Positions 49,765 through 58,148 of a stretch of DNA of 58,148 bases are shown in pieces (position 1 is the first letter of the stretch; each line of letters starts with the position of its first letter). The notes beneath the pieces were generated by a model. The model worked only from the letters and a program-made list of their open reading frames with translations, was not told where the DNA came from and did no database searches. The position numbers and the translations under genes were made by a program. The stretch is from the NCBI RefSeq assembly GCF_013386825.1, contig NZ_JACARC010000053.1, positions 1-58,148 of the forward strand. The letters run 5' to 3'. The DNA is from Pseudomonas sp. IPO3778 (lineage in GTDB: Bacteria; Pseudomonadota; Gammaproteobacteria; Pseudomonadales; Pseudomonadaceae).

Positions 49765-50557
49765 TGCCACGAAACTCCGGATAAAGGCTCATGCCGCCGT
49801 CAATAAACAGGGTGCTGCCCACCACGTAATCGGAGGCGTCACTGGCCAGCCACACCACCGCATTGGCAACGTCTTCGACATCACCGACCCGGCCATAGGG
49901 AATCAATTTGAGCAGCTCCACCTCGGCCGCACCTTCAGTGGCGGCGCGGTTGATGGCCGTGCGAATCGCCCCCGGCGCAATGCCGTTGATGCGGATGCGT
50001 TGCTGGCTGACCTCCTGGGCCAGGGTACGCATCAGCATTTCGACGCCGCCCTTGGACGCGGCGTAATTCACGTGCCCGGCCCAGGGGATCACCTGATGCA
50101 CCGAACTCATGTGGATGATTTTGCCAGCGGCCCGGGAAACACCTTCGCGCACGCCCTGGCGATTGAAGATGCGCAAGGCGGCGCGGGCGCAGAGGAACTG
50201 GCCCGTCAGGTTGACGCCGATCACAGCGTTCCAGTCGTCGAGGGTCATGTCGACGGCGGCGGCGTCTTTCTGCATGCCCGAGTTGGCCACCAGAATATCC
50301 AGGGTGCCGAAGGCATCGAGGGTTTGTGCAAACAGCCGTTCCACATCGGCCTCTTTCGACACATCGGCGCCAATCGCAATGGCCCGGCCGCCGCTGGCAT
50401 TGATCTGCGCCGCCAGGGCTTGCGCTGGCGCCGCCTGGGCGTTGTAGTTCAGCACCACGGCGGCACCGGCCTCCGCCAGGGCCTTGGCGGCCCCCGCGCC
50501 GATCCCGGAACTGGCGCCCGTCACCAGTGCCACTTGTTGTTCCAACGAAATGCGCAT
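49757..50557 (-). CDS. SDR-family oxidoreductase, glucose-1-dehydrogenase-like
   Basis: 266-aa short-chain dehydrogenase with TGASSGIG (14-21), NSG in ILVANSGMQ, the catalytic serine in HMSSVHQ, the YAASKGG lysine/tyrosine pair and YVVGSTLFIDGGMS at the end. It resembles glucose 1-dehydrogenases. Its stop lies inside the start of the GH15 gene, so the two are translationally coupled. A plausible joint role is release and oxidation of glucose from a glucoside; this is inference. It diverges from an AraC-type regulator 161 nt away. Confidence 0.88.
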   Translation of the reverse strand: MRISLEQQVALVTGASSGIGAGAAKALAEAGAAVVLNYNAQAAPAQALAAQINASGGRAIAIGADVSKEADVERLFAQTLDAFGTLDILVANSGMQKDAAAVDMTLDDWNAVIGVNLTGQFLCARAALRIFNRQGVREGVSRAAGKIIHMSSVHQVIPWAGHVNYAASKGGVEMLMRTLAQEVSQQRIRINGIAPGAIRTAINRAATEGAAEVELLKLIPYGRVGDVEDVANAVVWLASDASDYVVGSTLFIDGGMSLYPEFRGNG

Positions 50558-50718
50558 CGTCCACCCAACCTTTTTCAGAGTGCCCAGTTAGCTGACTGGC
50601 GGGGTGGGCCACAAGTTCACCGGCTGTCTGGAATGCGACGATGGCTGTCCATATCTATCGTTTTCGCCAGCGGGCTTTTCGCTAGAATCAACACCTGATC
50701 GAGACGAGACGTTTCCCC

Positions 50719-51462
50719 ATGACCCTCCCGCCCAGGCCCTGGCTTGAAGCCTATGCCGACAACTACCGCAACGACGACGTGGTGCATCCCCATTGCCATG
50801 CCCAGGCGCAGCTGATCCACGGGGTGTCCGGGGTGATGGTGGTCAGCACCGCTCAGGGCAGTTGGCTGGTGCCGTCCGGGCATGCGTTGTGGGTGCCTGC
50901 CGGTACCCCCCATGAAATCCGCATGGCCGGCGAGGTGCATATGCGCACGCTGTTCCTGATGCCCGAGGCCGAGCCGGGCTTGGGCCGCACTTGCCAGGTG
51001 ATCGAAGTGTCAGCGCTGTTGCGCGAGCTGATTGTCGCCGCCACCCTGATCGCCGGGCACAACAGCCCGCGGCTGCAGGCCATGGTCGAATTGATCCGCA
51101 TGGAGCTGCTCACCGCGCCCGTGGTGGCGATGCACGTGCCGGTGCCCGGCGAGCCGCGGCTGGCGCGGTTGTGCACCCATTTCATCCGCAACCCGTCTGA
51201 CGACAGCAGCCTGGAATCCTGGGCCGACAGCCTGAACATGAGCGCCCGTACCCTGAGCCGGGTGTTCCAGCGCGAGTTGGGTATGAGCTTCGGCGAATGG
51301 CGCAAGCGCGCCCGGCTGGCCTTGAGCTTGAAGTTGCTGGCCCAGGGCGTGTCGATTCTGGAGGTGGCGCTGGAACATGGGTATCAGAGCCCAAGTGCGT
51401 TCAGTGCGATGTTTCGCAAGTCGTTGGGTTATCCGCCGAGTCATTTCCGCCCGGTTGGGTAG
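50719..51462 (+). CDS. AraC-family transcriptional regulator with cupin sensor domain
   Basis: 247-aa AraC-type regulator. The N-terminal cupin sensor has HPHCHAQAQLIHGVSGVM and LVPSGHALWVPAGTPHEI. The C-terminal DNA-binding domain (about 160-247) has the first helix-turn-helix in LESWADSLNMSARTLSRVFQ and the second in SILEVALEHGYQSPSAFSAMF. The gene diverges from the SDR-GH15 pair and probably controls it, while the next gene on its own strand is the beta-glucosidase, 121 nt away. The inducer is unknown; the context suggests a carbohydrate. Confidence 0.9.
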   Translation: MTLPPRPWLEAYADNYRNDDVVHPHCHAQAQLIHGVSGVMVVSTAQGSWLVPSGHALWVPAGTPHEIRMAGEVHMRTLFLMPEAEPGLGRTCQVIEVSALLRELIVAATLIAGHNSPRLQAMVELIRMELLTAPVVAMHVPVPGEPRLARLCTHFIRNPSDDSSLESWADSLNMSARTLSRVFQRELGMSFGEWRKRARLALSLKLLAQGVSILEVALEHGYQSPSAFSAMFRKSLGYPPSHFRPVG

Positions 51463-51583
51463 GGTTTTCACAGGCGTGGCCGATGACCGAAGGGCAGCCT
51501 ACCTGTGAGTTCTGACAGTAGACACTCGCGCCCCAATCCTTAACGCTGCAGGCAATCAATGACGCGTCCAGAGGATGGGCCTC

Positions 51584-53845
51584 ATGGGAAAAACCCTGCT
51601 GCTTTGCCTGCTTGTCAGCCTGTCTGGCGGCAAGGTTATGGCGCAACCCTCGCTCACGAAGGCCGCGTTTATTGAGCACGTGCTGGGGCAGATGACCCTT
51701 GCCGAGAAAGTCGGTCAACTGGAACTGGTGGGTATTGACCGGGATCAGACGGACACCCATATCCGCCAAAGGATTGCTGCCGGATTGGTCGGTGGTATCG
51801 CTGGCCTCGCTTCACCGCCTTATGGGCAGGCGTTGCAACGCGTCGCAATGGAACGCAGCCGGTTGAAGATCCCGCTGTTCTTTGCGGCGGATGTGATTCA
51901 TGGCGTGCACACCGTATTTCCGGTAAGCCTGGGCCTGGCGGCCAGCTGGGACATGGCGGCGATTGCCCTGGCGGGGCGTATCAGCGCCCGGGAGGCGAGC
52001 GCCGAGGGTGCTCATTTAACGTTTGGTCCGTCGGTGGACATGACCCGCGACCCTCGGTGGGGCAGAGTCTCGGAAGGCTACGGTGAGGATCCGTTCCTGG
52101 CCTCCCGTATCGCGGGGGTGCTGGTCAAGGCGTATCGGGGAGACGATCCTCACGCCGCCGACAGCCTTATGGCCGGCGTCAAACACTTCGCGTTGTACGG
52201 TGCGGTTGAAGGCGGCAAGGATTACAACAGTGTCGAGATGAGCACCGCGAACATGTACCAGTTCTACTTCGCGCCTTACCGTGCCGCTGTCGACGCCGGC
52301 GCGGGCATGGTCATGATCGCGTTCAACGCTATCGGCGGTGTACCGGCTGCCGCCAACCGGTGGTTGATCAGGGACGTGCTGCGTCATCAATGGGGATTTG
52401 GCGGTGTAACCCTGGGTGATTGCCGGGCGATTGAGGGGTTGGTTGATCATGGTGTCGCCCGTGATCCCCGGCAGGCCGCTGCGCTGGCGCTGCGTGCAGG
52501 GGTCGACATGGAACTGTGCGATGACGCGTATGGCAAGTACTTGCCTGGATTGGTTGCGTCGGGGGACGTCGATGTCGCGTTACTGGATGAGGCTGTCCGC
52601 CATGTGCTCGGCCTGAAATATGACCTGGGGTTGTTCGACGATCCGTATCGCACGCTCGGCAGCGTAGCGTTGCCGCCCATTGCGGCGCGCCTGCAGCGAG
52701 CAGCCGCCCGCGACATTGCCCGCAAGACGTTTGTGTTATTGAAAAATGCTCATCAGACACTGCCGTTGAGCAAGCAGACCCGCATTGCGCTGGTCGGCCC
52801 TTTGGCCAAGAGCCAGCGTGATTTGCTGGGCAGCTATTGCGGTGACTGCGACGACCAGCCTGTGGTCAGTCTCTACGACGGCATGGTGCGCGCCGTTCAA
52901 GGCCAGGCAACGCTGGTTTATGCCAAAGGTGCGAATGTCTCCACGGACGAGCAGTTGTCTGAACGCCTGAAGTTCTACCAGACGCCATTGGAGCTTGATC
53001 CGCGTTCGCCCGAAACGCTTCTGGGCGAGGCGCTGGAGGTTGCTCGTCAAGCCGAGGTTATCGTGGCGGTGGTGGGAGAACCCTGGAGTTTCAATGATGA
53101 ATCTATCAGTCGGGCGGATATCAACTTGCCGTCCAGTCAGCGCCGATTGCTCAGTGCACTGAAGACGTTGAATAAACCCTTGGTGATCGTACTGGTGAAC
53201 GGTCGCCCTCTGGATTTGACCCAGGAGCAGGCGCAGGCCGATGCGCTGCTGGAGACCTGGTTCAGTGGTACGGAGGGCGGCAACGCGGTGGCTGATGTGT
53301 TGTTTGGCGACTACAACCCGTCAGGCAAGCTGCCGATGACTTTTCCCCGGTCGGTGGGGCAAATTCCGGTCTATTACAACCACTTGAATACCGGGCGTCC
53401 GTTCAATCCTGCTGCGTCCGAGAAATACACCAGCCAATACATCGACGAGCCCGACGGCCCGCTCTATCCCTTCGGCTATGGTTTGAGCTACACCCGGTTC
53501 GAGCTTTCGGGCCTGCAGCTGTCAACGCCGGTACTGCACAGGGGGGAGTCGCTCACGGTGAGCGTTACGCTGGCCAATACCGGCCCGCGTGACGGCGAAA
53601 CGGTGGTGCAGCTGTATCTGCGTGATGTGGTTGCGTCTGTCAGTCGACCGGTCAAGGAACTCAAGGGCTTCCAGAAAATCATGCTCAAGGCCGGTGAGCA
53701 CACGGTGGTTGAGTTCACCCTGGATGAGAATGACCTGAAGTTCTACGACGCCCAACTGCACTACGTTGCCGAGCCCGGTGAGTTCAAGGTGCAGGTGGGC
53801 CTGGATTCGCAAGCGGTCCAGGAGCAACGCTTCGAGTTGCGTTAA
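51584..53845 (+). CDS. bglX: Secreted GH3-family beta-glucosidase
   Basis: 753-aa periplasmic beta-glucosidase of GH3, similar in build to BglX. Signal peptide ends near residue 20. The N-terminal TIM-barrel domain has MTLAEKVGQLELVG, WGRVSEGYGEDPFLAS, VKHFALYG and the region GGVTLGDCRAIEGL, whose Asp is the likely nucleophile. The alpha/beta sandwich domain has EPWSFNDESISRADINLP and GNAVADVLFGDYNPSGKLPMTFPRS. A C-terminal fibronectin-III-like domain ends LRV. Start set by GAGG 10 nt upstream. GC content seems lower than in the efflux genes that follow, a hint of separate origin. Confidence 0.9.
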   Translation: MGKTLLLCLLVSLSGGKVMAQPSLTKAAFIEHVLGQMTLAEKVGQLELVGIDRDQTDTHIRQRIAAGLVGGIAGLASPPYGQALQRVAMERSRLKIPLFFAADVIHGVHTVFPVSLGLAASWDMAAIALAGRISAREASAEGAHLTFGPSVDMTRDPRWGRVSEGYGEDPFLASRIAGVLVKAYRGDDPHAADSLMAGVKHFALYGAVEGGKDYNSVEMSTANMYQFYFAPYRAAVDAGAGMVMIAFNAIGGVPAAANRWLIRDVLRHQWGFGGVTLGDCRAIEGLVDHGVARDPRQAAALALRAGVDMELCDDAYGKYLPGLVASGDVDVALLDEAVRHVLGLKYDLGLFDDPYRTLGSVALPPIAARLQRAAARDIARKTFVLLKNAHQTLPLSKQTRIALVGPLAKSQRDLLGSYCGDCDDQPVVSLYDGMVRAVQGQATLVYAKGANVSTDEQLSERLKFYQTPLELDPRSPETLLGEALEVARQAEVIVAVVGEPWSFNDESISRADINLPSSQRRLLSALKTLNKPLVIVLVNGRPLDLTQEQAQADALLETWFSGTEGGNAVADVLFGDYNPSGKLPMTFPRSVGQIPVYYNHLNTGRPFNPAASEKYTSQYIDEPDGPLYPFGYGLSYTRFELSGLQLSTPVLHRGESLTVSVTLANTGPRDGETVVQLYLRDVVASVSRPVKELKGFQKIMLKAGEHTVVEFTLDENDLKFYDAQLHYVAEPGEFKVQVGLDSQAVQEQRFELR

Positions 53846-53920
53846 GCAAACATATTGTCCGTTTAGCGACGATGCATGGCCCTGACGCGGGCGAACCGGA
53901 CACGCCACCTGCCTAACCTG

Positions 53921-53946
53921 CAAGGCTCCTTCTTGAGCGAGCCTTG
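53921..53946. repeat. Hairpin immediately upstream of the efflux operon start
   Basis: Perfect 8-bp inverted repeat CAAGGCTC/GAGCCTTG with a 10-nt spacer; it ends 2 nt before the ATG of the outer-membrane factor gene, so it covers the region where a ribosome-binding site should be. Confidence 0.5.
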
Positions 53947-53948
53947 TG

Positions 53949-55394
53949 ATGCACAGCCCTTCTTTTCATCGATGGATGACCTGCGGCCTGTTGAGCGTGC
54001 TGGCGGGGTGCAGTGGCCTGTCCGGCGAGCGGTCGACTGTCACGGCGCAGCCAGCGCCGCGGCTGTCGGCTGAATCGGCCGCGCCGCTGCCGGCCCGTTG
54101 GTGGCAGCTGTACCGTGACCCGCAGCTGGACGCCCTGGTGGCGCGGGCCCTGCGCCAGAACAAAGACCTTGAGGCCGCTGCCGCCCACGTCGACGCCTTG
54201 CTGGCGCGGCTGGAACAGGCCGATGGCGAGCGCCTGCCGTCCACATCCCTGGACTATGGCCTGGCCTACGGTCGCAGCCGTGATGACCAGACCCTGGCCC
54301 AGGCTACCCATGGTCATGCCGGCGCCGAATGGAGCCACACCCCGGAATTCTCCCTGAGCTACACCCTGGACCTGTGGGGCGAGGTGCGGTATCGCATCGC
54401 TGCTGCACGGGCCGATGCCCACGTGGCGCGGGCGCTGGAGGACGAGTTGCGGGTGACGGTGGCGGCGCAGACCACGCGCGCCTATGCCCAGGCCTGTGTC
54501 TATGGATTGCAGGCGCAGGTGCAGGCGCACTCGGTGCAGGTGCTGGAGCAAAGCGTTGCGGTCACGCAAAAACTGCAAAAGGCCGGGGCGGCGACGGACC
54601 TGGACTTGAGTCGCCTGCAAGGCCTGCTGGAAGAAACCCGCGCACCCTTGGCACTGTTCAGTGCCCGGCGCCGCAGCGCGTTGTATGAGCTGGCCGTGCT
54701 CAGCGGTTTGCCGCCGGAGCAGGTCACCCCACACCACTGTTCCCAAGGCCTGCAGTTGCAGGCACCGCTGCCGGTGGGCGAGGGCTGGGCGCTGGTGCAA
54801 CGCCGGCCGGATATCCGCCGCGCTGAAGGGCAACTGCGTGCCGCCACTTCGAGGGTGGGGCTATCGCGGGCCGAGCTTTACCCGCGGATTACCTTCGGCG
54901 CGATGCTCGGTTCGTCCGCCAGCAGCCTGGGCAAACTGGGTGACCGCTACGCGACGGTGTATTCCGTTGGGCCGCTGGTGTCCTGGCGCTTTCCGAATCG
55001 GCAGATCGCCCAGGCGCAGGTCAAGCAGAGCCAGGCCGAAGCGCGCCAGGCGTTGGCAACGTTTGACGGCACGGTGCTCAACGCGCTGAAGCAGGTGGAG
55101 CAGGCCATGGCCTTGTACCAGGGCGAACAGCAACGTCGCCAGGCCCTGGCCGCGGCCCTGGACAACAACCGCCGCGCCTTCGACCTGGCCTCCCGGGGCT
55201 ACCACGCCGGCGCGCTGGATGCCCTGCAACTGCTGGACAGCGAACGCAGCCTGGTGGGCCTTGAAGCCCGCGTGGCCGAATCCGACTTGCGTGTGATCAA
55301 CCGCCAGATCGACCTGTTCCAGGCCCTCGGCGGCGGCTGGCAGCGTGACGATCAAACCGCCCCCTTACCCATCGTTGCTGGAGCCAAGCCATGA
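53949..55394 (+). CDS. NodT-family outer-membrane efflux lipoprotein
   Basis: 481-aa outer-membrane factor of the TolC/OprM type. Lipobox LAGC (18-21) predicts a lipidated N-terminus. It has two repeats of the outer-membrane efflux domain: RWWQLYRDPQLDALVARALR, LTVAAQTTRAYAQ-like EDELRVTVAAQTTRAYA and WALVQRRPDIRRAEGQLRAA, and the last helix AQVKQSQAEARQALATFD, quoted in part. It would form the channel of a tripartite pump with the two following genes. No strong ribosome-binding site is seen; a hairpin sits at that position. Its stop overlaps the adaptor start by 4 nt. Confidence 0.92.
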   Translation: MHSPSFHRWMTCGLLSVLAGCSGLSGERSTVTAQPAPRLSAESAAPLPARWWQLYRDPQLDALVARALRQNKDLEAAAAHVDALLARLEQADGERLPSTSLDYGLAYGRSRDDQTLAQATHGHAGAEWSHTPEFSLSYTLDLWGEVRYRIAAARADAHVARALEDELRVTVAAQTTRAYAQACVYGLQAQVQAHSVQVLEQSVAVTQKLQKAGAATDLDLSRLQGLLEETRAPLALFSARRRSALYELAVLSGLPPEQVTPHHCSQGLQLQAPLPVGEGWALVQRRPDIRRAEGQLRAATSRVGLSRAELYPRITFGAMLGSSASSLGKLGDRYATVYSVGPLVSWRFPNRQIAQAQVKQSQAEARQALATFDGTVLNALKQVEQAMALYQGEQQRRQALAAALDNNRRAFDLASRGYHAGALDALQLLDSERSLVGLEARVAESDLRVINRQIDLFQALGGGWQRDDQTAPLPIVAGAKP

Positions 55395-56521
55395 ACCAGG
55401 CTGTTGAACCCATTCGCCTGACCGTTATGCAGCGTCATCGTCGTACCCTGGTGACCACCGCGTCCCTCGCGACGTTGTTGGGGCTCGCCGTGTTCGCCGG
55501 GTATTGGTGGCAGTGGGGACGCTTTCTTGAGGAAACCGACGACGCCTATGTGCGCGCCGATTGGGTCGCCATCAGCCCACGGATCGCCGGGTATGTGGCC
55601 CAGGTGCTGGTGGAAGACAACCAGCCGGTCAAGGCCGGGGATGTATTGGTGCGTATCGACGACCGGGATTTCACCGAGCGCCTCAACAGTGCCCAGGCGC
55701 AACTGCAACAGGCCCAGGCGGCCGCGACGGCGCAACAGGCCTCGGTACAGACCCTCGACGCACAAATGAGCGAGCAGCAGCAACGCATCGCCCAGGCCCG
55801 GGCGGCATTGCGCAGCAGCGAGGCCGAGGCCCGGCGCGCGGGGCTCGATTACCAGCGTTACCGCGAATTGGTCGCGCAGCAGGTCGCCAGCACCCAGCAT
55901 TTGGAAACCGTCAGCGCCAGCCAGGCCAAGGCCCAGGCCGCGCGGGTGCAAGCGAACGCCCAGGTCGCCCGGCAGCAAGCGCAGTTGCAAGTGTTGCAGG
56001 CGCGTCGGCAACAGGCCCAGGCGCACATTGTTGAGTACCAGGCACGTGTCGGTGAAGCCCAGGCCAACCTGGCCCTGGCCCGCAATGCGCTGAAGGACAC
56101 CGAGATCCGTGCGCCTTTCGACGGGGTGGTGGGCCAGCGCAAGGTCCGTCGCCAGCAGTACGTGATGCCCGGCCTGCCGCTGCTGGCGGTGGTGCCGGTG
56201 GAGCAGGCGTATGTGATTGCCAACTACAAGGAAACCCAGTTGCAGCACATGGCGCCGGGGCAATCGGTGGACATTTCGGTAGACAGTTTTTCCGGTGCGC
56301 ACTGGCACGGCCAAGTGGAAAGCATCGCCCCCGGCTCCGGTGCGGTGTTCGCCCTGTTGCCGCCGGACAACGCCACCGGCAACTTCACCAAGATCGTCCA
56401 GCGGTTCCCGGTGAAGATCCGCCTGGAGCCGGGCGAGTCGCGGATGCTGCCGGGCATGTCGGTGATCGCCACGGTCGACACCCGCCCGGCCGCACGCCAG
56501 GAGCACGTCCATGGAGGGTGA
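55391..56521 (+). CDS. HlyD/EmrA-type periplasmic adaptor of efflux pump
   Basis: 376-aa membrane-fusion protein. One N-terminal membrane helix (about 20-40) precedes DDAYVRADWVAISPRIAGYV, the start of the lipoyl domain, with EDNQPVKAGDVLVRIDD. A long glutamine/alanine-rich coiled coil (about 75-205) and the closing beta-barrel (APFDGVVGQRKVRRQQYV, then GMSVIATVDTRP) follow. The arrangement matches EmrA/HlyD adaptors, which join an inner-membrane transporter to an outer-membrane channel. Overlaps both neighbours (4 and 11 nt), so the three are translated together. Confidence 0.93.
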   Translation: MNQAVEPIRLTVMQRHRRTLVTTASLATLLGLAVFAGYWWQWGRFLEETDDAYVRADWVAISPRIAGYVAQVLVEDNQPVKAGDVLVRIDDRDFTERLNSAQAQLQQAQAAATAQQASVQTLDAQMSEQQQRIAQARAALRSSEAEARRAGLDYQRYRELVAQQVASTQHLETVSASQAKAQAARVQANAQVARQQAQLQVLQARRQQAQAHIVEYQARVGEAQANLALARNALKDTEIRAPFDGVVGQRKVRRQQYVMPGLPLLAVVPVEQAYVIANYKETQLQHMAPGQSVDISVDSFSGAHWHGQVESIAPGSGAVFALLPPDNATGNFTKIVQRFPVKIRLEPGESRMLPGMSVIATVDTRPAARQEHVHGG

Positions 56522-58022
56522 AGGGCGTGTGCCATTTCGCGCCTGGGTCGCGGTGATCGGCGGGTTGTTCGGCTGCTTCATGGCCGGGATGAACGTGCAC
56601 GTCACCAGCGCGGCGCTGCCGGAAATCGAAGGCGCACTGGGCGCAACCTTTGAGGAAGGCTCGTGGATTTCCACCGCCTACCTGGTGGCCGAAATCATCA
56701 TGATTCCCCTCACGGCGTGGCTGGTGCAGGTGTTCTCCCTGCGCCGGGTGATGCTGTGGGGCTCGGGGATATTCCTGTTGGCCTCGGTGGCGTGTTCGCT
56801 GTCGCCGAACCTGCAAGTGATGATCTTCATTCGGGTGGTGCAGGGCGCGGCCGGGGCGGTGCTGATTCCCTTGTCGTTTCAACTGATCATCACCGAGCTG
56901 CCGGCCAGCAAGATTCCGCTGGGCATGGCGTTGTTCAGCCTGGCCAACAGCGTCGCCCAGGCGGCCGGGCCGTCCATTGGCGGCTGGCTGACTGACGTGT
57001 ATTCCTGGCGCTGGATCTTTTACCTGCAACTGTTCCCGGGGATCGCGTTGCTGGCGGCGGTGGCGTGGTCCATCGACCGCCAGCCGATGCAGCTGGGCCT
57101 GCTGCGCCAGGGCGACTGGCTGGGCATCGGCTGCATGGTGCTGGGCCTGGGCGCGTTGCAGATCGTGCTGGAGGAGGGCGGGCGCAAGGACTGGTTTGGT
57201 TCGCCCTTTATTGTGTGGATGACGTTATTGGCGGTGGTGGGCTTGATCGGCTTTGTTGCCCGGCAATTGTGGGGCGCCCATGCCTTTATCAACCTGCGGC
57301 TGCTGGGGCATTACAACTTTGGCGTGGCCAGTGTGGCGATGTTCATCTTCGGTGCCAGCACCTATGGGCTGGTGTTTCTGGTGCCCAATTACCTGTCGCA
57401 ATTGCAGCACTACAACGCCCGTGAGATTGGTGTGAGCTTGATTGCGTATGGGCTCGTGCAATTGATCATGGCGCCGTTTCTGCCGCGTTTGATGAAGTGG
57501 GTCAGCGCCAAAATGCTGGTGGCCTCGGGGTTCGCGATCATGGCCCTGGGCTGCTGGATGGGGGCGCACCTGTCGGCTGACAGTGCCAGCAATGTGATCG
57601 TGCCTTCGATCGTGGTGCGGGGCATGGGGCAGCCGTTGATCATGGTGGCGTTGTCGGTGCTGGCGGTACATGGGCTGGCCAAGGCGCAGGCGGGGTCGGC
57701 GTCGGCGGTGTTCTCGATGTTGCGTAACCTTGGCGGTGCGGTCGGCACCGCGCTATTGGCGCAATGGGTGGTGGTGCGCGAGCGGGTGCATTCGGCGCGT
57801 ATTGGCGAGTCGGTGACGTTGTTTGACCCGGCCCTGCAACAGCGTTTGCCCGGGGGCGGGGTGCTGCAGGAGCAGTTGCCGGATCATCAGGTGGTGCTGA
57901 ATGTGTTGGACCAGAGTGTTCGTCATCAGGCGTTTTTGATGGCCTACAGTGATGCGTTCTTTCTGGCGTGTGTGGCGTTGGCGGGGTGTGCGGTGGCGGC
58001 GTTGATGTTGCGGCGTATCTAG
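56511..58022 (+). CDS. DHA2-family MFS multidrug transporter (EmrB-like)
   Basis: 503-aa major-facilitator transporter with about 14 hydrophobic segments, as in the DHA2 (EmrB/QacA) family of drug:proton antiporters. N-terminal ALPEIEGALGATFEEGSWISTAYLVAE and the TM5 motif 'G-P-x-h-G-G-W' in AAGPSIGGWLTDVYSWRWIF are present, quoted in part. With the outer-membrane factor and adaptor upstream it would form an EmrAB-TolC-like pump. The substrate is unknown. GC-rich; the stop is followed by a G-rich stretch and no terminator. Confidence 0.93.
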   Translation: MEGEGRVPFRAWVAVIGGLFGCFMAGMNVHVTSAALPEIEGALGATFEEGSWISTAYLVAEIIMIPLTAWLVQVFSLRRVMLWGSGIFLLASVACSLSPNLQVMIFIRVVQGAAGAVLIPLSFQLIITELPASKIPLGMALFSLANSVAQAAGPSIGGWLTDVYSWRWIFYLQLFPGIALLAAVAWSIDRQPMQLGLLRQGDWLGIGCMVLGLGALQIVLEEGGRKDWFGSPFIVWMTLLAVVGLIGFVARQLWGAHAFINLRLLGHYNFGVASVAMFIFGASTYGLVFLVPNYLSQLQHYNAREIGVSLIAYGLVQLIMAPFLPRLMKWVSAKMLVASGFAIMALGCWMGAHLSADSASNVIVPSIVVRGMGQPLIMVALSVLAVHGLAKAQAGSASAVFSMLRNLGGAVGTALLAQWVVVRERVHSARIGESVTLFDPALQQRLPGGGVLQEQLPDHQVVLNVLDQSVRHQAFLMAYSDAFFLACVALAGCAVAALMLRRI

Positions 58023-58047
58023 GGGCGATGTTCGGAGTGTTGTGTCT

Positions 58048-58148
58048 GGGGGGTTGGGGGCTGGGGGCTGAGTACATATCCGTTATTTGGGTAACGGCTA
58101 CTTAGGGTTCCGCCCTTACGGCGGGTCACGGGACTGTCAGATTTTTTG
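58048..58148. repeat. Edge repeat: G-runs and two short hairpins (partial)
   Basis: Three runs of 5-6 G with 2-nt loops (58048-58067), then two hairpins, CCGTTA/TAACGG (58080-58097) and CCGCC/GGCGG (58110-58124). The region from TACATATCCG onward resembles an intergenic repeat I recall from many Pseudomonas genomes; the window ends inside it. The recollection was not checked. Confidence 0.4.

Noticed and set aside
57640..58077. 145-codon leftward frame at the right edge
   Set aside because: Proline/threonine-rich translation of the antisense strand of the MFS gene and the edge repeat.
1..58148. Prophage, insertion sequence, CRISPR array, tRNA or rRNA
   Set aside because: No integrase, transposase, structural phage gene, regular spaced repeat or tRNA cloverleaf was seen.

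Overview
This window comes from a Pseudomonas chromosome, most likely the P. fluorescens group. The evidence is dense, GC-rich coding with short intergenic gaps, Pseudomonas-type REPIN repeats, a psl exopolysaccharide operon, a bphO-bphP phytochrome pair, isonitrile hydratase InhA, a Fur-box/FecI/FecR/TonB-receptor iron system and a DNA polymerase II gene. I see no tRNA, rRNA, CRISPR array, insertion sequence, prophage gene or plasmid function, so this is a chromosomal accessory/core mosaic.

Left part (1-22.6 kb). A LysR regulator diverges from an aldehyde dehydrogenase. Next come a second-type PBP2 gene without rodA, an SRPBCC protein and a periplasmic protein with an internal duplication. 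A leftward catabolic operon follows (tartrate/isopropylmalate-type dehydrogenase, aldehyde dehydrogenase, SDR, cyclase-family hydrolase) with a co-oriented LysR gene upstream. A Fur-boxed TonB receptor diverges from polB. Small genes follow (GNAT, an orphan MazE/AbrB-like protein, a GST, a DUF4174 protein), then a complete cell-surface signalling unit: ECF sigma factor, FecR-type anti-sigma and a TonB receptor with an N-terminal signalling domain.

Middle part (22.6-40.4 kb). Twelve leftward genes with tiny gaps or overlaps match pslA-pslL in order: lipid-linked glycosyltransferase, GDP-mannose supply, five glycosyltransferase/hydrolase genes, export lipoprotein, co-polymerase, ligase-like protein, MurJ-like flippase and acyltransferase. 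The PslG homologue has both known catalytic glutamates at the same numbers (E165 and E276). The operon has a long leader with stem-loops and GGA motifs. Upstream, a small DUF6124/DUF3077-like gene has an elaborate leader: two identical TTTAGTCGC boxes, one complementary segment between them, several hairpins and an in-frame upstream start. This leader is the best candidate for an undescribed regulatory element here.

Right part (40.4-58.1 kb). A MocR regulator diverges from a LysE exporter and a small monooxygenase-like gene. InhA diverges from a GlxA-type regulator. Heme oxygenase and bacteriophytochrome form an overlapping pair. An alpha/beta hydrolase and an isochorismatase-family gene lie among two REPINs. 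An SDR and a GH15 glucoamylase-like gene overlap. An AraC regulator, a secreted GH3 beta-glucosidase and a three-gene efflux pump (outer-membrane factor, adaptor, 14-TM MFS) complete the window. The right edge cuts into another repeat.

Start sites were chosen by ribosome-binding sites and family N-termini, so several differ from the longest open frame. All functions are from reading the sequence; no database search was run.
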